Shown piece after piece: positions 1 through 7,068 of a DNA stretch of 10,774 nt. The notes under the pieces were generated by a model that was not told where the DNA came from, searched no databases, and saw nothing but the letters and a program-made list of their open reading frames with translations. The translations under genes and the position numbers were made by a program. Origin of the DNA: Planctomycetota bacterium (GTDB lineage Bacteria; Planctomycetota; Phycisphaerae; WQYP01); NCBI GenBank assembly GCA_021809365.1, contig JAKBAC010000119.1:1-10774 (forward strand), given 5' to 3'. The stretch's first letter is position 1, and each line of letters opens with the position of its first letter.

Positions 1-1200
1 ATCCGGCATCACGTTGATGCCAGGCATCAGGCGGCACTTCGTCCATTTGTTCACACGGTATTGGTGCGCCCCACCGGCTTTCGTCCCTGTGCGCCGGCGG
101 ATGCGGATTCCCGCAAACAGTTTCAGACGCTGTATAACGAGCTTGTGGCTGATTCGGATCGCAACGCCATGATTTGCCGGGACGTGTTGCACGCGATGGA
201 ACAGGGTCGATCACCCATCCTGCTGACCGAACGCAACGCGCATCTGACAGAGTTGGCGGCACGGCTCTCCCCGCATGTTGCAAATTTATTTGTCTTGCGC
301 GGCGGCATGGGTAAAAAGGAAATCGGAAATATTGCCTCCGCGATTTCATGCGTTGCCGGGAATGAACCACGACTTCTGCTGGCCACCGGCAAGTATATTG
401 GTGAAGGCTTTGATGACGCCCGACTGGACACACTATTTCTGACATTACCCATTTCATGGCACGGAACCATCGCCCAGTATGTTGGCCGTCTGCACCGCCT
501 GTATGACGGCAAACGCGAGGTACGCGTTTATGATTACGCCGATCTCAACGCCCCAATGCTGGCGAAAATGTTTGATCGGCGCTGCCGCGGTTACGAGGCG
601 GTAGGATATAAAATTCTACTCCCGGCTGGCGCGGTGCCAGGCTGGCCCGTCGAAGTACCCCTGCCGATTGATCCACAATGGAAAAAAGAATATGCCGCCA
701 GCGTTCAACGGCTCATCCGGGATGGCGTGGATATACCGCTGGGCAATCTATTTGTTCACATCGCCAAAGAGTTTCCGTCGGGCGCACAACACGAAAATCT
801 TGCCCGCAGCGCGACGGAGGCCTTTCTTTTTCGTCGGTTGGAATCGCTTGAACAAACGGCGGGACTTTTTAAGCTTAACGTCCGGTTGCCGATCGCATTT
901 GATGCCATGGGCCAAATGGAAGTTGATCTGCTGTGCCGACAGGCGGGAATAGTCCTTGAGATTGACGGCTCGCAGCATTTGAACGACCGTGATGCGTATC
1001 GCCGTGATCGGCGTAAAGACCAACTGCTACAGGAAAATGGCTATCTTGTGCTGCGCTTTCTCGCGGAAGATATAGGCAAACAATTAAGCCAGGTGCTGGA
1101 TGCAATTCTGCGCGCGTTAACGGCCCGACAGTTATCGCCTTTACCGACTCAAGCGAGCACCAGACACGATCGCGCAACTCCCAGCGATAATGCCGTATGA
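1..1200 (+). CDS. Superfamily 2 DEAD/DEAH-type helicase with C-terminal DUF559 nuclease domain (5' partial)
   Basis: The reading frame is open from base 1 to the TGA at 1198-1200 (399 residues), so the start and the N-terminal ATPase half, including Walker A and B, lie outside the window. Numbering from the first codon, residues 72-85 (PILLTERNAHLTEL) look like the start of helicase lobe 2. Residues 127-143 contain motif V (ATGKYIGEGFDDARL), and residues 159-166 (QYVGRLHR) are motif VI with the arginine finger. Residues 270-375 match a DUF559 nuclease domain of the Vsr/PD-(D/E)XK fold: an N-terminal Glu in TEAFLF, then VDLL, the core LEIDG, QH, and RRKDQLL followed by GYLVLRF. The likely role is NTP-driven translocation on DNA coupled to cleavage. 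From memory, lobe 2 resembles helicases of TOTE-type conflict systems, which would suggest defence, but no neighbouring gene in the window supports this. The fold assignments are confident; the biological role is inferred. Confidence 0.85.
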   Translation: MRHHVDARHQAALRPFVHTVLVRPTGFRPCAPADADSRKQFQTLYNELVADSDRNAMICRDVLHAMEQGRSPILLTERNAHLTELAARLSPHVANLFVLRGGMGKKEIGNIASAISCVAGNEPRLLLATGKYIGEGFDDARLDTLFLTLPISWHGTIAQYVGRLHRLYDGKREVRVYDYADLNAPMLAKMFDRRCRGYEAVGYKILLPAGAVPGWPVEVPLPIDPQWKKEYAASVQRLIRDGVDIPLGNLFVHIAKEFPSGAQHENLARSATEAFLFRRLESLEQTAGLFKLNVRLPIAFDAMGQMEVDLLCRQAGIVLEIDGSQHLNDRDAYRRDRRKDQLLQENGYLVLRFLAEDIGKQLSQVLDAILRALTARQLSPLPTQASTRHDRATPSDNAV

Positions 1201-1275
1201 TTCAAGGCGGGTTTTCCGGAGGTTCCCGCATAGGTGGAAATAGAATGCCATGGCGGATATTCTTTTGAATAGTAC

Positions 1276-1313
1276 GTGCCGGGGTAGGATGCGACAATGT
1301 CGCGATCGGGCAC
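1276..1313. repeat. Nested inverted repeat upstream of the GbsR-type gene
   Basis: The outer arms GTGCCG (1276-1281) and CGGGCAC (1307-1313) pair with one bulged G. The inner arms GCGAC (1291-1295) and GTCGC (1299-1303) are perfect around an AAT loop. The element ends 18 nt before the ATG at 1332, where there is no clear Shine-Dalgarno sequence. It could be an operator for autoregulation or a 5'-UTR hairpin. It has no T tract, so it is not an obvious terminator for the upstream helicase gene. Confidence 0.45.
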
Positions 1314-1331
1314 AAAAACGGAATCGACCAC

Positions 1332-1877
1332 ATGACGGATAACTCTTCCAATACGTTGGCCAACTCCCGACGGCAGTTTGTCGATTTGTGGGGCCAGATG
1401 GCCGGCCACTGGGGTGTCAACCGTACTATGGCCCAGATGCACGCCTTGCTGATGGTCTCGGCTGTGCCTCTGACCGCTGAACAAATCATGCAGGAATTGG
1501 GGATTTCTCGCGGCAGCGCGAGCATGAATTTACGCGATCTTGTGAACTGGGGAATTGTACGCCGCACCAGTTCCCCGGGAGATCGCCGGGATTTTTTCAC
1601 CACGGAAGGGGATGTATGGGTGGTATTTCAGAATATTTTTCGGGAGCGTAAACGGCGCGAACTGGATCCGCTGCTGAATCGGCTGGAAGCGTGCCTGCAG
1701 TCCGCCGGGAGTGTGCCCGCTGACCCGGCCGGGCAAGCCGATCATGCGGCGTATGTTGAACGGTTGCGGGAATTGATCCACTTTTTTTCGGTATTTCATC
1801 GATTATTCGGGCGCATTGCGGAACAGCCACCGGGGACGTTAGCCAAAATGACTGCTATGCTGGAGCAAATGTTGTAG
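1332..1877 (+). CDS. GbsR/MarR-family transcriptional regulator
   Basis: This 181-residue protein fits the COG1510 GbsR-like branch of the MarR superfamily, which are dimeric winged-helix DNA-binding repressors of about this size. Residues 30-46 form the first helix region. Residues 47-73 (LTAEQIMQELGISRGSASMN and on) form the helix-turn-helix, with the recognition helix in SRGSASMNLRDL. Residues 78-92 (RTSSPGDRRDFFTTE) form the wing, which is very typical of this family. The C-terminal half is helical, with two heptad-like stretches separated by a Pro/Ala/Gly-rich linker at 125-137, and probably dimerises. B. subtilis GbsR represses glycine-betaine uptake and synthesis genes, but no osmolyte gene is visible here, so the ligand and targets are unknown. 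The ATG at 1332 lacks a good ribosome binding site but gives the usual family N-terminus. The gene precedes the kinase at 1953 on the same strand and may share a transcript with it. Confidence 0.88.
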   Translation: MTDNSSNTLANSRRQFVDLWGQMAGHWGVNRTMAQMHALLMVSAVPLTAEQIMQELGISRGSASMNLRDLVNWGIVRRTSSPGDRRDFFTTEGDVWVVFQNIFRERKRRELDPLLNRLEACLQSAGSVPADPAGQADHAAYVERLRELIHFFSVFHRLFGRIAEQPPGTLAKMTAMLEQML

Positions 1878-1888
1878 CTGGGGCGGCT

Positions 1889-1907
1889 GGCCGCAGACCA
1901 TGCGGCC
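1889..1907. repeat. GC-rich hairpin between the regulator and kinase genes
   Basis: Perfect 7-bp arms GGCCGCA (1889-1895) and TGCGGCC (1901-1907) surround a 5-nt loop. The hairpin begins 12 nt after the stop codon of the GbsR-type gene and lies 46 nt before the kinase start. It is not followed by a T tract, so it may be an mRNA processing or stability element or a factor-dependent pause site rather than an intrinsic terminator. Confidence 0.45.
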
Positions 1908-1952
1908 GATTATCATCGCCATAAAATTGCCGGCGGGTTTAGTGAGAAACGA

Positions 1953-3971
1953 ATGCACTTTGGGATTCGTAAAAAATTAATCGGTACGCTGGTGCTGGTC
2001 GGGTTGCTGCCCATGGCCTTGAGCCTGATGGCGATTCTGGGCATTGGCACGCGTAATCGCATTAATACCGTTCAGAATGCGTATGTGGAGCTTGCCTCCG
2101 CGTGCGCACATGCGATTAGTTTTCAGCTTGAAGCGGAAGTCCGCCGACTGAGCTTCGCTGCCGCGCTGCCGGAAGTGGTCCGCTTTATCCAGGAGCATAA
2201 CAATGTGCGGAATCCCGCACGGATAAAATCCCAGACCCGCCCGGCGGCCACAGAATCTGCGAGGCTGTCAGGCCACGGGCAGCCAGGCGTTTCATCCTTG
2301 ATCAACAACCCCGTCGCCCGCCGCATTCGCCTGATCAGCATGGATAAGCTGGGCCTGTATCATGTGCTGGTGATTAATCTTCACGGCGTGGTCATTGCGG
2401 CAGATGTCCAGCCCGCCATTCTCAGTGTCCGAAAGACTTGGTGGTGGAAAATTGCCGACAGCGGCATTGGAGGAACGTGTGTGATCGGCTCGGTATTTTC
2501 CGATCCGATTACGGGCCGGCCCTCCATACCGATTATTGTTCCGGTGGTAAGCCCGGGAAGCGGTGTGCTGGTGGGTTTTATCCTGGAAACAGTGAACGTC
2601 AGCGCATTAACGTATGAGCTTCGTTTGTATCTGCCGCAAACGCAGGCGGTGGCACAGGTTTATGACCAGAAACTCAACATGCCGGTATTTGTGCTGGGAA
2701 ATTCACAGCAGGCGAGCATGGGCCAACAGCGCTATATTGCCCTGCGCGGCGGAAACCGCTCCGGGTGGGTTGGGGATCTGCTGGCTGGATGCCTCATTGG
2801 TGATGCCACAGTAAAGTTCAGCCGCATGTCTGAGATTATTGATCAGCCCTCAGTGACACCGCGATGGAGTATTATCTTAAGCCAATCTTCCGGGGATATT
2901 CTTGCGCCGATTCTGCGGCAGGCCGAATTGGTGGCCTTGGCGGGTGGCATGCTGATTGTGGGCCTGTTTGCCCTGGGGTATGTCATCAGCAAGCGAGAAA
3001 TCATTTATCCGATACTTCGGCTGCGTGAAGCCACCAGCGCGGTCGGGCGGGGGGAACTGAACATCCGGCTGCTGTCACAGGACCAGGAAGACGTGATGTT
3101 CCGCCGGGATGAACTGGGCATGTTGGCGCGCGACTTTGATGAAATGACGCGCCGTCTGGCCGCCAACGTGCGGCAATTTGAACAAACCGCCAAAGCCAAG
3201 CAACGGTTCATGGACCTGGCGGCTCATGAACTCCGCAGCCCCATGTCCCACATTATCATTACCACGCAACTGATACTCCGGCAATTAGCCAACGCCGGGA
3301 TGGCGCGGCCCGCACCGGGCGAAACCGCGGCCACGCCCGCCGGAGAAATTTATAAATCGCTGGATTCAATTTTGAAAAATTCCCGGCGACTTTCCAAGAT
3401 TGTCACCGATCTGCTCAAGCTGGTGCAGGAAGACGTCTTTACCGTCAAGCCGCGACGCGATCCATTTGACCTTCGCCAGGTGATTCTTGAAGTCTGCGAT
3501 CAGCAGAGCGTCTTTATCAGCGCGCGAAAGCAAAAGCTTGATCTGGTCATGCCCGACACCATCCCCACGATGCTGGGTGATTCAGATAAAGTTGGGGATA
3601 TTCTGGCGAATTTATTAAGCAACGCGATCCGTTTTTCACCGGATGGTGCCACGGTGCGGGTGACGGTCAATGTGCTGGTAAGCGGACATGTGGAATTAAT
3701 TATCGAAGATTCCGGATCGGGAATGCCGGATGAAGTCATGGCGGGCCCCTTCCAACCGTTCCAGACCGGCGCTGATACCATGCAACATCACAGCGGCGAT
3801 GCCGGCGAAGAAGGCAGCCGCGGTCTGGGGCTGGGTCTGGCCATCGTGCGGCGCTTCGTGGAACTCCATGAAGGGCAGATTTTTATTCGTCCCCTGCCCA
3901 CCGGAACACAAGTAAGGGTCATTCTCCCACTGAATCCGGATGCCGATACCCCACCGCCAACACCGCAATGA
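1953..3971 (+). CDS. Membrane sensor histidine kinase (probable dCache, HAMP, HisKA, HATPase)
   Basis: This 672-residue protein is a hybrid-free sensor kinase. A first membrane helix lies at about 8-31. An extracytoplasmic region of about 290 residues follows; its stretch 162-210 (WWWKIADSG, then GRPSIPIIVPVV, then GVLVGFI) has the pattern of a dCache ligand-binding domain. A second membrane helix is at about 325-346 and a HAMP linker at about 348-403. The dimerisation domain carries the H-box LAAHELRSP with phospho-acceptor His425. The ATPase domain has the N box NLLSNAIRFSPDG (Asn553, Asn557), the G1 box EDSGSGMPDE (Asp586), an F box near 600-603 and the G2 box GLGLGLA (624-630). All catalytic motifs are present, so it should autophosphorylate. 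No response regulator is encoded nearby, so its partner is elsewhere. The ATG at 1953 has only a weak purine-rich stretch upstream. The signal it senses is unknown. Confidence 0.93.
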   Translation: MHFGIRKKLIGTLVLVGLLPMALSLMAILGIGTRNRINTVQNAYVELASACAHAISFQLEAEVRRLSFAAALPEVVRFIQEHNNVRNPARIKSQTRPAATESARLSGHGQPGVSSLINNPVARRIRLISMDKLGLYHVLVINLHGVVIAADVQPAILSVRKTWWWKIADSGIGGTCVIGSVFSDPITGRPSIPIIVPVVSPGSGVLVGFILETVNVSALTYELRLYLPQTQAVAQVYDQKLNMPVFVLGNSQQASMGQQRYIALRGGNRSGWVGDLLAGCLIGDATVKFSRMSEIIDQPSVTPRWSIILSQSSGDILAPILRQAELVALAGGMLIVGLFALGYVISKREIIYPILRLREATSAVGRGELNIRLLSQDQEDVMFRRDELGMLARDFDEMTRRLAANVRQFEQTAKAKQRFMDLAAHELRSPMSHIIITTQLILRQLANAGMARPAPGETAATPAGEIYKSLDSILKNSRRLSKIVTDLLKLVQEDVFTVKPRRDPFDLRQVILEVCDQQSVFISARKQKLDLVMPDTIPTMLGDSDKVGDILANLLSNAIRFSPDGATVRVTVNVLVSGHVELIIEDSGSGMPDEVMAGPFQPFQTGADTMQHHSGDAGEEGSRGLGLGLAIVRRFVELHEGQIFIRPLPTGTQVRVILPLNPDADTPPPTPQ

Positions 3972-3991
3972 TCATAAACCCATCCCATCAG

Positions 3992-4009
3992 TATCCGCGT
4001 TATCCGCGA
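3992..4009. repeat. 9-bp tandem repeat (TATCCGCGT/A)
   Basis: TATCCGCGT at 3992-4000 is followed directly by TATCCGCGA at 4001-4009. More degenerate units (AATTCGAGG, TTTAATTCC) continue to about 4027. The element lies 20 nt after the kinase stop codon and is the first of several simple-repeat blocks in this 513-nt spacer. Confidence 0.6.
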
Positions 4010-4093
4010 AATTCGAGGTTTAATTCCGTGGCGTCCCCGGAAAACAAAAAACCGCAGATTACGATAGAGCAGAAAGTAGCGCAACGCTGCACC

Positions 4094-4117
4094 GATCAGG
4101 TGAACAGGTGATCAGGT
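4094..4117. repeat. 8-bp tandem repeat (GATCAGGT), three units
   Basis: GATCAGGT (4094-4101), GAACAGGT (4102-4109) and GATCAGGT (4110-4117) lie head to tail, with a further partial unit GA at 4118-4119. The middle unit differs at one base. The array runs directly into the first copy of the larger repeat unit, whose leader GACCGCAGGA begins at 4118. Confidence 0.65.
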
Positions 4118-4142
4118 GACCGCAGGAGGCGCTGGATTGTCT

Positions 4143-4232
4143 CGGCGACAGCCACTCTTTTGCGCCAGCCTTATTTGCTCTACTGCTCAACTCTCTCCTG
4201 TCCCCTGCTCTAATCGGGCCGCAGCCCGATTG
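4143..4232. repeat. 90-bp direct repeat, copy 1
   Basis: This block is identical over 90 bp to 4281-4370, at an offset of 138 bp. It begins CGGCGACAGCC and ends in a perfect hairpin with arms AATCGGGC (4212-4219) and GCCCGATT (4224-4231) around the loop CGCA. A shared leader GACCGCAGGA lies at 4118-4127, followed by a non-conserved 15-nt spacer before the repeat. The block is followed by a purine-rich stretch (4241-4260) built from GAGTAGA-like units. It encodes no credible protein; the open minus-strand frame across it only reflects the 138-bp period being divisible by three. Confidence 0.92.
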
Positions 4233-4280
4233 GGGCTTGAGAGTAGAAAGTAGAGAGTAGACCGCAGGACTTGACACGTC

Positions 4281-4370
4281 CGGCGACAGCCACTCTTTTG
4301 CGCCAGCCTTATTTGCTCTACTGCTCAACTCTCTCCTGTCCCCTGCTCTAATCGGGCCGCAGCCCGATTG
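4281..4370. repeat. 90-bp direct repeat, copy 2
   Basis: This is identical to 4143-4232, including the terminal hairpin (arms 4350-4357 and 4362-4369). The shared leader GACCGCAGGA is at 4260-4269, but here the spacer to the repeat is 11 nt of unrelated sequence instead of 15. The copy ends just before the presumed ftsK promoter region, so the duplicated block lies immediately upstream of ftsK control sequences. Together the pair fills most of the spacer between the kinase and ftsK. Confidence 0.92.
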
Positions 4371-4378
4371 CTGGTCTA

Positions 4379-4404
4379 TACCGATAATCACGGTAGAATG
4401 TACC
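4379..4404 (+). promoter_or_regulatory. Possible ftsK promoter/operator region
   Basis: A perfect dyad, TACCG (4379-4383) and CGGTA (4391-4395), overlaps a -10-like hexamer TAGAAT (4394-4399). GGTA/TACC arms recur at 4392-4395 and 4401-4404. No good -35 hexamer sits 16-18 nt upstream, so the promoter call is weak. The hexamer is 91 nt before the chosen ftsK start. Confidence 0.25.
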
Positions 4405-4484
4405 CCTGTACTCCGCGTTGGATGGCGGGGGTGAACGGGCCGGTGGCAGAACCGACCTTAGGACATTGGAAGTCGAGGTTTATC

Positions 4485-6917
4485 ATGGCAAGCAAATCAG
4501 GGCCGCGCCATCAGCGCGTGATGCGTTTATGCCTGGTTCCACTGGGTTGGGCCGTGTGGCTGTTTATCATGCTGGCGGTGATGTCATTTCATCCGTCAGA
4601 TCCCACCATGCTGGCAAGCTCGCCGGTGTATCACACCCAATCAGTGCCGGTGCAGAACTGGTGCGGACCGGTGGGTTCCACCATCGGCTATCTTCTGATG
4701 AACAACCTCGGGCCGGGAACGTGGGTGGCCCTGGCCATGGTTGCTGCGATCCTGATGGTTTGGAGCGTTGGCGGAAATCTTACCCAGACCGCATTTCGAC
4801 TGATCGGCGGAGCGGTGCTGCTGGTGGTGGCCAGCGGTATGGCGAATCTGCTGGGATGGGGCGGAAATTTGCCGGCCGGCCCAGGCGGCATATTGGGCGC
4901 GGCTGTCGGGCATTTTCTCAAATTACACGTCTCAACCGCAGGATCAGCACTGATTTTAATGGTGGGTCTCATTATGGGCTTGCTGCTGGCGGCGGATGAG
5001 ATTGTCATCGCGGCGCTGGTATGGATTGGGCATACCTGGAAAAAAGTACCGCACGAAAAAATCGCCGATTCCGCGGGCGATGCCGCCTCCGCGGCCGCGA
5101 CAGGACTAGTGGGGTTTTCCGGATCATTGTGGAAGGCTCTATTCTCCCGCAAGCCTAAAACCGCAACGCGCAAAAAGCCCGAACCCCGCTTAACCCTGTC
5201 AAAATCCGCATCCGCCTTGCCAACTGCCGGCTTGCCCGTTATGGCCAAGGAGAAGGAGGCTGAAAAAACAGACGCTGCGGCGGTAAAGGGCGAAGAACCG
5301 GAATCGGCACCCGTGGTGGTGCGGCGGCCCAAGCCGATTGTCGCGGACATGCTGCTGCCGTTTAAGACGCCGCCGGTACAAAAACAGGATTTGGGCAATT
5401 ATCGGCTCCCCGGATTGGATCTGCTGGAAGATGCCGAGCCGGCCAATACCGAGGGGCAGGAAGAAGCCGTGCGGCAGAATGCCAAAGTGCTGGAGGCCTG
5501 CCTGACGAGTTTTAACATTGACGGTAAAGTCGTCGCGATTGATACCGGCCCGGTGGTGACGCTTTATGAACTGGAACTTGCACCGGGAATAAAAAGCTCA
5601 CAGGTTGGCGCGCTGTCCAAAGATATCGCCCGCGCCCTGAAAAGCCCGCCGGTTCGCTGCATTGACAACATTCTGGGTAAATCCACCATGGGTATTGAGG
5701 TGCCGAATCTGGACAAGGAAAAAGTCCGCCTGAAGGAACTCATGCAACTGGCACATGAAGACATATCTAAAATGGCTCTTCCCATGTGTCTGGGCAAAGA
5801 TGCCTCGGGTAATCCGCTGGTGGAAGATCTGGCAAAAATGCCGCACCTGCTGATTGCCGGCACCACCGGATCGGGAAAATCCGTCTGTATCAATTCCATC
5901 ATCATGACGCTGCTTTTAACCCAGCGGCCCGATCACGTGAAAATGATTATGGTAGACCCAAAAATGGTGGAAATGCAGGATTATCGCCAGATTCCCCATC
6001 TCATGGCACCGATTATTGATGACATGAGCAAGGCGGAGAGCGTTCTGGAATGGGCCACGCAGAAAATGGATGAACGCTACGAAACGCTCTCTGAAGCCGG
6101 CGTGCGGCACATTAAACAGTTCAATCAGCTTTCGCGCGAGCAGATTATTGAACGCTTTCAACCCAGCAATCCGGAGGAAGAGGCGCGCATACCATTTCAT
6201 CTGCCGTACATCGTGATTATTATCGACGAACTGGCCGACCTGATGATGACCAGCAAGGAAGTCGAGGGCCATATTGTCCGTATTGCGCAGAAAGCCCGCG
6301 CCGTGGGCATTCATCTGATCCTTGCCACGCAGCGCCCCGAAGCGCAGGTGGTCACCGGTTTGATCAAGTCCAACATGCCGGGACGAATCTGCTTTCAGGT
6401 GCGCTCCCGTTTGGATTCGCGCATCATGCTGGATCAATCCGGTGGCGAATTGCTTTTGGGGCAGGGCGATATGCTGATGCTCAAACCCAATGGCGGAGCA
6501 CTTTTACGCGGGCAGGGAGCGTTTGTAGAAGACGCGGAAATCCGCGGTATCTGTGCATTTCTGAAAGACATTGCCCAGCCGGAATTCCATCCGGAACTGA
6601 TCCAGATCGGGGCACCAACGGGTTTGAGTGATGCGGAAAAGGATCCGCTTTTTGATGAAGCGGTCAAAATTATCATAGAAACACGGCGCGGTTCGGTAAG
6701 CCTGCTGCAACGCCGCTTGACCATCGGCTATTCCCGCGCCAGCCGCCTGATTGATCAGATGCGTGCCGCCGGCATTGTCGGTGCGTATAAGGGCAGTCAA
6801 GCCAGTGAAGTGCTGATCACGATGGAAGATTGGGAATCCATCAAAGCCTCGCAGCCGGCACCAACGGCCGATGAACCCGCCACCGTTCCGGATGCGGACA
6901 TGGAAGATGAGCCGTAA
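4485..6917 (+). CDS. ftsK: FtsK/SpoIIIE DNA translocase
   Basis: This is a full-length 810-residue FtsK: a septum-anchored, hexameric, ATP-driven DNA pump that clears chromosome termini during division and activates dimer resolution. Residues 1-185 hold about four hydrophobic membrane segments (near 14-34, 77-97, 104-124 and 153-181). Residues 190-300 form a Lys/Pro/Glu/Ala-rich linker. The alpha domain covers about 330-430. The beta motor has Walker A GTTGSGKS (459-466) and Walker B IVIIIDE (Asp581, Glu582), followed by ATQRP (614-618). The C-terminal gamma winged helix, 720-768, contains GSVSLLQRRLTIGYSRASR, the KOPS-reading element. I chose the ATG at 4485 because GAGG at 4475-4478 lies six bases upstream and because MASKSG immediately precedes the first membrane segment. 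The frame is open further upstream (ATG at 4398), but that segment runs toward the 90-bp repeat and looks untranslated. Confidence 0.97.
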   Translation: MASKSGPRHQRVMRLCLVPLGWAVWLFIMLAVMSFHPSDPTMLASSPVYHTQSVPVQNWCGPVGSTIGYLLMNNLGPGTWVALAMVAAILMVWSVGGNLTQTAFRLIGGAVLLVVASGMANLLGWGGNLPAGPGGILGAAVGHFLKLHVSTAGSALILMVGLIMGLLLAADEIVIAALVWIGHTWKKVPHEKIADSAGDAASAAATGLVGFSGSLWKALFSRKPKTATRKKPEPRLTLSKSASALPTAGLPVMAKEKEAEKTDAAAVKGEEPESAPVVVRRPKPIVADMLLPFKTPPVQKQDLGNYRLPGLDLLEDAEPANTEGQEEAVRQNAKVLEACLTSFNIDGKVVAIDTGPVVTLYELELAPGIKSSQVGALSKDIARALKSPPVRCIDNILGKSTMGIEVPNLDKEKVRLKELMQLAHEDISKMALPMCLGKDASGNPLVEDLAKMPHLLIAGTTGSGKSVCINSIIMTLLLTQRPDHVKMIMVDPKMVEMQDYRQIPHLMAPIIDDMSKAESVLEWATQKMDERYETLSEAGVRHIKQFNQLSREQIIERFQPSNPEEEARIPFHLPYIVIIIDELADLMMTSKEVEGHIVRIAQKARAVGIHLILATQRPEAQVVTGLIKSNMPGRICFQVRSRLDSRIMLDQSGGELLLGQGDMLMLKPNGGALLRGQGAFVEDAEIRGICAFLKDIAQPEFHPELIQIGAPTGLSDAEKDPLFDEAVKIIIETRRGSVSLLQRRLTIGYSRASRLIDQMRAAGIVGAYKGSQASEVLITMEDWESIKASQPAPTADEPATVPDADMEDEP

Positions 6918-7068
6918 GCAACGCTCAAATTACGAATACTTAAAGCAATGCCCTTGCTGTCATACTCCGCGCCAACCCATGCACCCGTAGGTTATCGGCC
7001 GTTATCCGCTACCGATTTCTTAGCACGGTGCTTTGATGAATTAAATATTGATCGCCTAGCATCGGGCT

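Noticed and set aside
4118..4370. Possible CRISPR array, because of the repeat-spacer-repeat layout
   Set aside because: There are only two units, the repeats are 90 bp, there is no regular spacer length, and no cas genes are visible.
4143..4370. Insertion-sequence ends or a MITE
   Set aside because: The copies are direct rather than inverted, I see no target-site duplication, and there is no transposase frame in the window.
4059..4391. A 110-residue minus-strand open frame with an internally repeated peptide
   Set aside because: The peptide repeat only mirrors the 138-bp DNA period. The frame has no start signals and no recognisable domain, and spans simple repeats.
4368..4484. N-terminal extension of FtsK to the open-frame limit
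   Set aside because: The segment begins inside the 90-bp repeat and holds a promoter-like dyad. The ATG at 4485 has a GAGG at proper spacing and a normal family N-terminus.
4688..5398. A 236-residue minus-strand open frame opposite ftsK
   Set aside because: It lies wholly antisense to a well-supported gene. Its composition (Ser/Ala/Pro-rich) is typical of a shadow frame in GC-rich DNA.
5916..6437. A 173-residue minus-strand frame opposite the FtsK motor
   Set aside because: It is antisense to the conserved Walker motifs and has no recognisable domain.
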